Positions 11,626 through 21,785 of a stretch of DNA of 64,000 bases are shown one piece after another (the first letter of the stretch is position 1; every line of letters starts with the position of its first letter). Source of the stretch: Sipunculus nudus. Taxonomy: Eukaryota > Annelida > Sipuncula > Golfingiida > Sipunculidae. The stretch lies in assembly GCA_026874595.1 (NCBI GenBank), contig CM049316.1, positions 67,172,676 through 67,236,675 of the forward strand, in the 5' to 3' direction. Both the position numbers and the translations under genes were made by a program. A model generated the notes under the pieces. It saw only the letters and a program-made list of their open reading frames with translations, made no database searches and had not been told where the DNA came from.

Positions 11626-12480
11626 TTTTTTTTTTTTCAAATAAAGTTTTATTTTTAAAAAAATGTATACAATATACTCTTGGTACAGACAATAAATTAA
11701 ACCAATAAAAAAGAATATTCTGATGTATGACATTACAGGAAACGTCGTTGTTGAAACATCATTAAGGCTCAGGTTACATATATGGAAAGTAACCTTTTCC
11801 ACTGAAATAGTATCAAATACACTTGAAAACGAGATACTCCATTCATTCAAGTTCACATGATACAAACAAGTAATACAGAAGCGAGACCACTTGAAATCTA
11901 CACAAATGCCAAGAAAGTTGTTACTTTTAAAACCGTGTTCATTTGCAAGAAATATACCGCCTAACATTTTATTCGACCCATTTGTTGCCACTCGTGAAAA
12001 TGAAACCCTGCTGCTCCTGGCATAACACCAAACTTGTATATTCTCCTTGACTTATAGATTACAAAGCGAGTGGAAATTAGGAATATTTATCGTCTTTATA
12101 TGCAATATAATATACAGCCTACTGGGAATAAATAGTTCTGGTTGAGACAATACATGGACTCTTAAACTTGGTAGAAAACACAAAACCAGTTGCTTTTATT
12201 CCTGAAATGACGTATATGAACCCCACAAACTGTAACCTACTTCACTTACCATATTTAATTTTATAAGTATCTGAGACAAAGCCCAAATTAGAACGAGAGC
12301 TTTAACATAACAATTGTATAATACAAAGTAGTTCCTACGGACAGATTTTAGTTTTACAGCCTCATTTTAAATTGACTAAGCGGCTATTTTGAAACTTGCA
12401 TCTTTGCATTGAGTTGTAAACTATCTATTTTCATACCTTAAGAGATAGAAAACAGGTACACAAATGGCCGATATAAATCG
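11626..12480 (-). other. Antisense transcript-like 3' end (AATAAA plus A-run)
   Basis: Read on the - strand, this segment ends with AATAAAACTTTATTTG followed by 13 A residues (T-run at 11625-11637 on the + strand). Upstream is a 135-codon open frame whose last part runs through the AATAAA, so it is unlikely to be a normal CDS. The arrangement fits either the genuine 3' UTR of a transcript on the - strand or a retroposed cDNA with its poly(A) tail. No coding exon was identified upstream to 12480. Confidence 0.35.
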
Positions 12481-13439
12481 GGTTTTTTTTAGTATAGTTT
12501 CAAGATGCCATCTCAGGGAAAAGTCACCATACCAAGTTCATAAAAACCAAAATGCACAAGCAATTTTTTGGTACAAACTTGAGAAAAAACTTTCACTAAT
12601 GTTACTTGTCACAATGTAATATGAAATAGTCTATATTAATCGACTATCATCATTATCGTGACTTTTTATAAAAAAAGACCCGTGTATATACTTTATTCAC
12701 ATTTATAGCAATAATACAAAGACGACTGAAGAAAATGCATGGCGTATTACAACTTGGTCGGGGCCTGGTTCAAAATTTCTGTTCAAGGTTCGTTAGGTGA
12801 AGTTGTTCCTCCAGAATCGTTCCTATATTAACGATTTTGAGCAAGCACATGGGTTTTATAGAAGTACATGAAAAGTACTTTGTGTGTGTGCGTGTGTGTG
12901 TGTATATATATAAATATATATATATGCGTGTGTATACATGAACGTATAAATATAAATTGTTTGACAGTTTATAACTAGATGGAAATTAAAATACATACAT
13001 ATACAAACGTATATATGTACAGGTGTATGTATGCATACACATACATGTATGTATATACATATTAATTTATATTGATGATGGGCAATGGTCAAATTAAGTT
13101 GCCTGCAAACATGAAAGTTAAAATTATATTTTCATGATATGCGGACTATTTTTTTTTAATTTTTTTTCAATAAGTCAACCTATTGTACTTTGCAAATCTA
13201 AGCTTCAGTCCAATTAAAAATACTGTTTTGTAGTTTTTATTTTTATTTTCGTGTCATCTTTAAACTTGCATATGACTATACTTTCTGCTGATAACGTAGT
13301 GTGACACTAGGACATTCATCTGTAAAAAAAAATATTGGAAATATGGCAAGGTGACAATATCTGCAGATACAACATTCAGTTCATTTATTTTAAGGCCCAT
13401 ATATGCACTTCCTCTGTCCTTGTAACATATAACACAGGT
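12481..13439. other. Unassigned sequence with mixed TG/TA microsatellite
   Basis: Mixed TG, TA and CATA simple repeats occupy about 12883-13075. The remainder shows no supported gene. Confidence 0.45.
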
Positions 13440-14395
13440 TGTTAACCTCATTTATACTTAATGTTATGCACCTATCTGTACTCATGACACATACCTGGCA
13501 GGTTATTGTTAGGCTTGTATCTGTTATTATTACACATTCCTGGCAGGTTATTGCAAGCCTCGTATATTATTATTATCACATTCCTGGCAGGTTATTGTTA
13601 GGTACCTCTCTCTATTTATAACACATCTATGACAGGTTTTTATCTGTACTTACGACACATACCTGGCAGGTTAGTGCAAGGCTCATATCTATGTTTATGA
13701 CACATACCTGGCCGGTTATTGTTGACACCTATCTAAAACTATCATGACACCTATGTATAACTGGCCGGTTATTGTTGACACCTATCTAAAACTATCATGA
13801 CACCTATGTATAACTATGACATGCCTGGCAGGTTATTGTTTGGCTCATATCTGTACCAATGACATACCTGGCAGCTTATTGTTAGGCAAATCTCAGTACT
13901 TTATACACATACCTGGCAGGTCATTTTTTGGCTCATATATGTACTCATGACACGTACCTGGCAGGTTATTGTTAGGCTCATATCTTGACTCATCCCACAT
14001 ACCTGGCAGGTTTTTGTTAGGCTCATATATGTACACATGACACCTACCTGGCAGGTTATTGTTAGGCTCATATCTGTACTAATGACACATACCTGGCAGG
14101 TTACTGTTAGGCTAATATCTGTACTGACATACCTGGCAGGTTATTGTTAGGCTTATATCTGTACTCATGACACGTACCTGGCAGGTTATTGTTAGGCTTA
14201 TGTAACTATTACAAATACCTGGCAGGTTACTGTTAGGCTCATATTTGCAATTATTATACATTAATGGCAGTTTGTTAGGTTCATATCTGTAGTTTTTATA
14301 CATATATGGTAGGTTATTGTTAGCCTCACATCTGTACCTATAACAGATACCACATAGGTTATTGTTAAGTTCATATCTGTATGAACCTGTATTTA
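13440..14395 (-). repeat. Degenerate 45-bp minisatellite, reverse orientation
   Basis: Repeated words TACCTGGCAGGTTATTGTTA and GGCTCATATCTGTACT recur roughly every 45 bp. This is the reverse complement of the long array at 44965-50858. Monomers here are more diverged and contain many indels, so this looks like an older or decaying array. Open frames in it arise from the period of three codons times five and are not genes. Confidence 0.85.
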
Positions 14396-15660
14396 ATACA
14401 GATAAATTCTTGAACTTTTGGGTTTGACCTATGGGCAAAAAAATCTTGTTTGATTGATAAAAGGAAGTGTTTCTTTTTCCTGCCCATCAGTTACTTCCAT
14501 GAGGTCCTCCGAGTCAAGATTTGCTGAGGGACTACAATTTGGGTCTTCAACATATGGGCAGAAAAAAAAATGAGGTCATCTGGTGACTCTCTGGACCAAT
14601 CCTGAACCAGATGTTTAAGATTTTCATGGTCAATCTTTGAATAGCGAAGCTTAATACTGGCTTGATATATGATTTCTTATGGTCACATTTGATGGACAGA
14701 AACGTCTATTCCCTTTGTGTAATCTTTTCCCTATCAAACAATTCTTTTGACACAAAATGAGAAATGTGACTCCTCATCTCAAGGACACTGAACACTCCTC
14801 CTTTTACAAGCTCTTCTCTTTCACTGGATTACTTTTAACAAATATGTGACAGGATATTGTTGGATCAACAAGTCTCCTCCAATAACACCAATCAGTCTCG
14901 TCAAGTCTGAGGAAGACACTGTCCAAGTAAAGACTGTATGAACCTGTATTTAATACAGATAACAAATTATTGAACTTTTGGGTCTGACCTATTGGCAAAT
15001 AAATTTCAATTTCAACTGACTTTCTGCCAACTCTTTCATGTGACTGATTATTTCAGCTTCACAGAAGTCCACCATTCCAAATCTAGGTTGCTAGCCCGGA
15101 TTCCACTGCTTTAGGATTGATAGTGCTTCTGTAATTGCTGCAGTGTTTTCATATTGGACCACAAAAGAGGCCACCTTGCTGTAGTCCACGTTGGTCTACA
15201 CGCATAAAAAAATAAAGGCAGGGCATATTTTGTTGTTTTATATGTAGCTTCAAGGAGACAAATCTCATTTCCATATCTTTTCAACAGATGCTGTTGAAAT
15301 CTTGTTTGATTGATAAAGAGAAGCGTTTCTTTTTCCTGCCCATCAGTTACTTCGAGGTTCTCCGAGTCAAGATTTGCTGAAGGACTAGAAGTTGGGTCTT
15401 CAACATATGGGCGGAAAAAAATGAGGTCATCTGGTGACACTCTGGACCAATCCTGAATCAGCTGTTTCAGATTTTCTTGGTCAATCTTTGAATAGCAAAG
15501 CTTAATGCTGGCTTGATATATATGATTTCTTATTGTCACATTTGAAGGACAGAAACGTCTATTCCCTTTGATCTTTTCTCATCAAACATTTCACTGTCTG
15601 GGGAAGACACTGCCCAAGTAAAGACTGTTCAGTGCTCCAGCCCCACTTGGGACAAGCGAC
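14377..15660 (-). pseudogene. Antisense, duplicated fragments of the MULE-Ulp1 gene, mainly transposase exon 4
   Basis: Two tandem blocks, offset by about 560 bp, both begin (in + coordinates) with the same 60-bp leader at 14377-14440 and 14937-15000. The first (to about 14760) and second (15058-15600) carry reverse-strand copies of exon 4 of the gene at 21209-40138, with matching words such as VTIRNHIYQASIKL and DDLIFFRPYVEDP. In the second copy the first catalytic Asp is Glu (LLEATYKT), and the frame then shifts after ALPLFF. Pieces of the SWIM exon are spliced in by rearrangement at about 14895-14935 (SVFLRLDE) and 15630-15660 (PKWGWS). The copies are broken and cannot encode the transposase. 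Confidence 0.85.
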
Positions 15661-15785
15661 CCATGGGTCATGAAACTCAGCCAAATGACATTTTGACAAT
15701 GTGTCCTTGCACAGGCAAATAAGATATTTTGTAGGTGATATAATCATTCATGCATATTGGTTTTAGTTCATCAAGACCAATAACC

Positions 15786-16304
15786 AACCGTTGACTACAC
15801 CTAAGCACACTGTATTTAATAATTGAAATTTGAAAGGCTCCTATCTGTACTTATACTATATACCCTTCAGGTAATAATTGTTAGGCTACTCTCTACTTGT
15901 AACAAACATATGACATGTAATTGTTAGGCTCATATCTGAGATTATATACACATGAAAAGTTGGTTAGGCTGACAGGCTGACATTTAATTTTTACATGTAC
16001 CTGACAGGTTAATGTTAGGGTTCTCTAACCTGTCAGGCTCACCTCTCTACTAAATAAATACCGGACCCGTTATTGTTAGGCTAACCATGAAAAATTAATG
16101 GTTTACCACCAGTTACTTTGTAGACCTGTCACCCATGTATACAACATACCAGATAGGGTGAAGGAGTAGAGAGAGGACCCTGATGCATTGTCTGGCTAAT
16201 TTATCTACTTTACACATTATCTACTTTACACATGCCTGACAGAAGTCTAATATCAACAACCGTTGACTACACCTAGGCACACTATTTAATAATTGAAAGT
16301 TTTT
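15786..16304 (-). repeat. Minisatellite-bearing block between 47-bp direct repeats
   Basis: A segment with degenerate reverse 45-bp units (15838-16085) and a non-satellite block (to about 16252) is bracketed by near-identical direct repeats containing AACCGTTGACTACACCTA, at 15786-15832 and 16257-16304. The inner segment is present again at about 17468-17886. Confidence 0.65.
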
Positions 16305-16315
16305 CTATTATTCCG

Positions 16316-16671
16316 CGCGGCAGGGGTGGGGGGGAGGGGGGGGACAACTCCATGATCAATATGCATGCAAAGAATCATGGTGATCAATGCATTAGTTGTT
16401 CAGAAACTGGAGCTTTTGTATCAAATATTATATTATTCTTGGGGGGAAGGGGGGGGGGGGGGGGGGGGACTTCTGAACCCAATAGCTCAGGAGTATATGG
16501 GTAACAAAGACCTAATTTCAGGTTTCCAAGGAGAATTTTCATGATCCTCCCTGGATGTCAAGTTGCAAAGTTCCAGGTCCAACAGTTAAGATTTGTGCCT
16601 GGTTAACGGTTGGATGACTGACAAAGAGTGATCGCTATAGCTCAGATGACTTTCTGTCAGCTGAGCTAAAA
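16316..16671 (+). repeat. G-rich tracts and a 3' module of the modular repeat family
   Basis: G-rich stretches lie at 16323-16345 and 16439-16468. From about 16475 the sequence matches the '...cccaatagctc...ggtttccaaggag...' body, and ends at 16630-16671 with the common module GATCGCTATAGCTCAGATGA...CAGCTGAGCTAAAA. Confidence 0.7.
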
Positions 16672-16674
16672 TAA

Positions 16675-17410
16675 CAGGAACACTGCACAAAAATGTTTGC
16701 ATGGTAAATGATGATTCTGCCAATCTTGACTTTGTGTATGTGCCATCAAGTTATTGTGCTTTTCCAGTGGCCAAGCACATGTTTGACTACTTCTCTGGGT
16801 CTGTTCCACAACCATGTTGGAAGAAATGAGTTGTATTGACAGAACTTGGGCATTTCTTCATGCTGGTACAGCAGCATGAGTGATTTTTCTAAAGCACTGG
16901 CACTGCACATCTGTATGTCAGATCTTTTACACAGGTCAGCTTTTCCCTGCATTTAAGTGCCTTTGTTTGTACAAGGTCTTGTTTTGCTGGTTGTTCACGT
17001 GAATCTGGAGTCAGGTTGGTCAACATCTCATGTGTACCTTGCTCCTGTGGGGTGACATGTGGTGGTTCGTCACTGAGACCAGTCACTGTCTCGTCAAGTC
17101 TAAGGGAAGACACTGTCTGAGTAAATACTGCTCATAGAGCTCCAGCCCCACTTGGGAAAAAACTGGAACACTGCACAAAAATGTTTGCATGGTAAATGAT
17201 GTTTCTGCCAATCCATGCAAGTACACGATGGAGAGATACTGTCATCCCCAAAGATAATCGTGTGTTTCAGTGATTCATCACTACTCTCACTCTTTACCAG
17301 AAAACGGCCGTCCTTGACTTTGTGTATTTGCCCTGCAGTTATTGAGCTTTTCAATCCAAGCACAAGTTTGACTACTTCCCTTGGGTGGTTCCACAACTAT
17401 GGTGTAAGAG
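16675..17410 (-). pseudogene. Antisense, duplicated copies of the SWIM-finger exon of the MULE-Ulp1 gene
   Basis: On the - strand, 17410 down to about 16870 reproduces exon 7 of the gene at 21209-40138, including RPREVVK-like sequence and the SWIM finger words CTCMDWQKHHLPCKHF, with a frameshift near 17110. It runs straight into a second, internally deleted copy (about 16860-16675) that joins LPTWLWNRPREVVKHVLG to a remnant of the finger's HHLPCKH segment. Both are non-functional fragments, oriented opposite to the parent gene. Confidence 0.85.
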
Positions 17411-17454
17411 ATGTCTAAAGGGAACTAACTTGAGAATTGTACATCATACAAACT

Positions 17455-18330
17455 TATGCCAGGTTGCTAGGCTCCTATCTGTACTTATAACATATACCCT
17501 TCAGGTAATAATTGTTAGGCTGCTCTCTACTTATAACAAACATATGACATGTAATTGTTATGCTCATATCTGAGATATCTGAGATTATATACACATGAAA
17601 AGTTGGTTAGGCTGACAGTTAATTTTTACATGTATCTTACAGGTTAATGTTAGGCTCCTCTAACCTGTCAGGCTCACCTCTCTACTTACTAACAAATATC
17701 GGACCCGTTATTGTTAGGCTAACCATGAAAAATTAATGGTTTACCACCAGTTACTTTGTAGACCTGTCACCCAGGTATACAACATACCAGATAGGGTGAG
17801 GGAGTAGAGAGAGGACCCTGATGCATTGTCTGGCTAATTTATCTACTTTACACATTATCTACTTTACACATACCTGACAGAAGTCTAATATCTGACATAA
17901 GAAACCTGATATGGTTCTTGTCAGGTTCATCTGTAATTATTACAGATACCCAAAAGGTTATGGAAAGGCTTACACCTGTAAATATTAAAGATTTATGACA
18001 TTTATTTTTACACTTATATCTGTTAATATTATACATTCCTAGCAGGTTATTTTTAGTCTCATCTATGTTTGTGACATACCTAGCAGGTTATTTTAGTCAC
18101 ATCTATGACACATACATGACAGGTTATTGTTAGGCTCATACCTGTACTCATCACACATACATGGCAGGTTAATTTGTCTCAATAGCTTTACTCATGACAC
18201 TGGCAGGTTACTGTTAGGCTCATATCTGTTATTATTACACATTCCTGGCAGGTTATTGTTTGGTACCTCTCTCTACTTATAACACACCTATGACAGGTTT
18301 TTATAAGACTCATTATAATGGGAAATGTTC
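17455..18330 (-). repeat. Degenerate 45-bp minisatellite, reverse orientation, second and third blocks
   Basis: Reverse-oriented 45-bp-like units occur at about 17455-17740 and 17865-18320. The non-satellite block between them (about 17740-17890) duplicates 16085-16250 and is also present near 18950-19090. Confidence 0.75.
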
Positions 18331-18409
18331 ATCATAAAACCATAAATTACAGATATTGTGTCTCCTACAGCATCATCAGTTAGGCCAAAAAAAAAATTAA
18401 AGGTATGGT

Positions 18410-18960
18410 TCTCAGGCACCGGCTGCATCAATTTTAAACCCGCGCATCAAAATTTTTTATTTTGATTTTCAATAAAAACTTTCCAATTTTGAGCTGCTGC
18501 CCCTCCTACATTTCTTTCAAGAAGATAAAACCATACAATTTCCTTTGTTTTGTAGTGCTTTTACTTATTTAGCAAAATAAAACTTATTTTCATGCTTTTC
18601 CCTTATCATTTGACATTTTTATCGAAACATACCAAAAAATTTTAAAAATTTAAAATAAAAAAGCGCAAGCCCACATTGATTTCTGAAAAAAAGTGCCTAA
18701 GAACCATACCTTTTTTTTTATTTTGGCCTTAGGGAGTGGAGCATATGATTTAGTTCCAATGTTGGCCTGTAGGGGGCGATGCCATCGTAGGGCAAATTTT
18801 CTGTGCAGTTTGAAAAGAAACCAATAAAATTTCACCAATCTTTCATCTTGAGGAGTTAAGGGCGTTTTTGACAAGAAAGGGGAATCCATTTAGACTGAGG
18901 TTCTTATTATTGTACATGTAGAAGTGTAAAGACATGCTGCATGGCGAGTCAAACCAATGG
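18410..18960 (-). repeat. Reverse-oriented copy of the 593-bp repeat family
   Basis: Words such as GCCTGTAGGGGGCGATG, GACAAGAAAGGGGAATC and ATTGTACATGTAGAAGTGTAA are the reverse complement of blocks in the tandem copies at 42130-44190. As there, it sits beside 45-bp minisatellite. The frame of about 79 codons in it is non-coding by this comparison. Confidence 0.65.
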
Positions 18961-19560
18961 TTTACCACCAGGTACTTTTTTGACCTGTCACCCAGAATGT
19001 ATACATACCAAATAGGGTGAGGAGAGTACAGAGAGGACCCTGATGCATTGTCTGGTTAATTTATCTACTTTACACATACCTGACAGAAACCTAATATCTG
19101 ACATAAGAAACCTGACAGGGTTATTGTCAGGTTCATCTGCAATTATTACAGATACCCGAGAGGTTATTTTTAGTCTCATCTATGTTTGTGACATACCTAG
19201 CAGGTTATTTTTAGTCACACCTATGACACATACATGACAGGTTATTGTTAGGCTCATATCTGTACTCATCACACATACATGGCAGGTTATTGCTAGGTTC
19301 CTCTCTACTTATAACACACTCATGACAGATCATTATTACGTTTTAGTTCCAACTTTGGCCTGTAGGGTGCGATGCTATGGTAGGTCAAACTTTCTTTGCA
19401 GTTTGCATAAATTTTTTTTTTATCTGAAGGAAGTAGGGCATTGGTGACAGGAAAGGGGAATCAATTTTGACTCCAGGCTTTTTTATTGTGCAAGCTGAAG
19501 AAATTTGTTACAAGTAACGAGAGGAGCCTGACAGCTTATTGTTAGGTATATATCCACTTG
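18960..19560 (-). repeat. More degenerate 45-bp minisatellite and a fragment of the 593-bp family
   Basis: Reverse 45-bp-like units occur at about 19070-19330. A second fragment with GCCTGTAGGGTGCGATG and GACAGGAAAGGGGAATCA is at about 19340-19480. Confidence 0.65.
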
Positions 19561-20515
19561 TTACACATACATGATGTATCGAAAGTTTCAGATCTTATGT
19601 TTCCTGTTGCATCATTAGGTTTGAATGTCACTTGGTTATACATACCATTAGATAAAAATTGTTTAACATGGCATTATCATGATAGGTCTCAGCATTTCAC
19701 AACACTTAATCATGCAAACATCACCATCAGTTACATATACTGTTTCACATAGCATTATCAGGTAGTAGTAGCACTGTGCATCATGTTTCAAGTAAAACAT
19801 TAAGTATACACATTGTGTTTCACATAGCGTAGTTAGATATGGGTAAATTATAATACATATTGTCACAGAACAGATAAAATTACACCCTGTATTATTCCCT
19901 GTAGCATTACTTGGTTTGGATGTCATTGGGTGTAACACATACATACACTGTCATATCAAATTATCAGGTAGTACTAACTTGTGCACTATGTTTCTAGTAA
20001 AACATTAAGTAAACACATTGTTTCACATAGCATAATTAGATATGGGTATATTAAAATGCATATTGTCAAAGAACAGTTAAAATTACACCCTGTATTATTC
20101 CCTGTAGCATCATTTGGTCTAGATGTCTTTGGGTGTAACACATAACATGAGGTGCACAGTCAATATGCCAACATCACCATCCGTTACATACACTGTATCA
20201 TATAGAATTATCAGGTAGTAGCACTGTGCACCGTGTTTCAAGTAAAACATTAAATACACCCATTGTTTCACATAGCATAATAAGATATGGGTACATTATA
20301 ATACATATTGTCACAGAACAGTTAAAATTACACCCTGTATTATTCCCTGTAGCATCATTTGGTCTAGATGTCATTGGGTGTTACACATAACACGAGGTAC
20401 ACATTCTCATTATGCAAACATCATCAGTTACATACACGGTTTCACATAGCAATATCAGGTAGAAGCAAACTTTACCATCAGTTACATATATCTTGCTTCA
20501 CATAGCATCATTAGA
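19560..20515. repeat. Tandem repeat with a 213-235 bp period, about four copies
   Basis: The word TTTCACATAGC recurs with the block ACACCCTGTATTATTCCCTG and AAGTAAAACATTAAGTA. Anchor positions near 19821, 20034, 20269 and 20503 give periods of 213, 235 and 234 bp. No coding content was seen. Confidence 0.75.
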
Positions 20516-20699
20516 GGTCAGTGGTAGGAATTTGGTTTAAAAATCTTAATCGATGACTGAACAATAAAAACAATTATTCATTGATTATTTCATGCACTTT
20601 CTACATAGGCACAGAATCTGCAGTATACTAGTACCTAAAATATAACCCAGTCTGAATGACATGTACATAGGTAACTAGAATACGGGTAGTCCACAAGCG
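20516..20699. other. Short unassigned spacer
   Basis: No feature recognised. Confidence 0.4.
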
Positions 20700-21140
20700 A
20701 CTACGTGTATCCGCCAAAATCAGAGTAGGACGGGTGAAGTGATGCATGGATTGAGTGGCAAGAGGAAATAAAAGTTAAATGTGTTACATATTATAATGGA
20801 CTTCTGCCACGTAAACATGATTGTAGGTGGCGCCACCTGTTTTTTGAACAAGAAACTATCCAAGATGTATACACATGCGAAATTTCAGGTGGAAAAGTCA
20901 AACCACTGCAGAAATATGAGTGATTTTTTTCCTGATCGGTCAAATGGTTCCCGAGTCATGTGGGTTCATGTGTAGAAACAGACATCCAAATGGACGCTGG
21001 GCAGAGAGGAAAGTTCAGAGGTCAAGGCGAATTGGTTAGGCACCAGTTCACATGTGACCCGATAATTTGTGTAAGTTTCGGAATGCAGCGGCAGCAGAAC
21101 CTGGTCAAAAACATAGTATTTGCAAAACTTCGTTTACAAT
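20700..21140 (+). mobile_element. GTATCCGCCAAAA-family element
   Basis: It starts at about 20700 with ACTACGTGTATCCGCCAAAA and contains GGTGGCGCCACCTGTTTT and 'caccagttcacatgtgaccc'. It ends near 'aacatagtatttgcaaaacttcg'. The final TTTTGGCGGATAC of the longer copy at 36720-37820 is lost here. Inverted ends and a palindromic GGTGGCGCCACC suggest a MITE, but no target duplication was read. Confidence 0.5.
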
Positions 21141-21208
21141 AATAATAAAACCAATCTACTAGCACCTATCCGCCATCAATAATTTTATTTTTCTATATTT
21201 TTTTAAAG

Positions 21209-21785
21209 AATTTGGAGGGATGAATAAGAAGATATGGTGGTGCGACGCACAAAAAACCTATGGCTTTCATCTGGATTTTGATGGCATCCCTTATGTGATC
21301 CTAGGAAGGAGACTTATGGAATGCCAGAATGGACCGGATAGAAACAAAGCTGTAAAGCAGAAATCAGCCAATAAAAGAAAGGTATCACTTGAGACTTTTA
21401 GATGAATCTCCATGAAATGTCAAGTGTTGGTCAAACTAAAGCAGTGAAATTAAGATATTTTGCTTATTGCACAAGTGCATTTCTAAATATTCTCACATAC
21501 AGAAAAGTGAAGTATGACAAAAAATCTATCAAAATATATGTTGTGTACAATTTTGAATAATTTTGTTTAAACCAGAAAACTGCAATTGCAGTCTTTGGAC
21601 ACACAATATTATACTATGTTGTTCATGGGTAATGGAAGCTTCATGTATCACTGTAGCAATCAAGAATGACCAGCAAAGACCACAGCTACACCAGTCAGTC
21701 CAGGTATCTGGTCCAACCAACAAAAAAACAGAACTGCCCAGCTGCTATCTATATGAGAGAAATTGCAAAATTTCCTCAGTATAAG
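21209..21785 (+). CDS. Exons 1-2: CARF/ALS2CR8-like N-terminal region
   Basis: Exon 1 (21209-21381) follows TTTTTTTAAAG and encodes FDGIPYVILGRRLMECQNG, a pattern I associate with CARF (ALS2CR8)-like proteins; it ends AAAG/GTATCA in phase 0. Exon 2 (21657-21785) follows CACTGTAG and encodes SRYLVQPTKKQNCPAAIYMR and REIAKFPQYK, ending AAG/GTGCGT in phase 0. A longer open frame overlapping exon 2 is in the wrong phase. The acceptor of exon 2 has a weak pyrimidine tract. The frame upstream of ATG 21220 remains open to the acceptor, so the true N-terminus may lie in an undetected exon. Confidence 0.65.

Noticed and set aside
21563-21784. 73-codon frame overlapping exon 2
   Set aside because: It is in the wrong frame. 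The CARF-like reading (CPAAIYMREIAKFPQYK) is one base shifted and joins both neighbours in phase.
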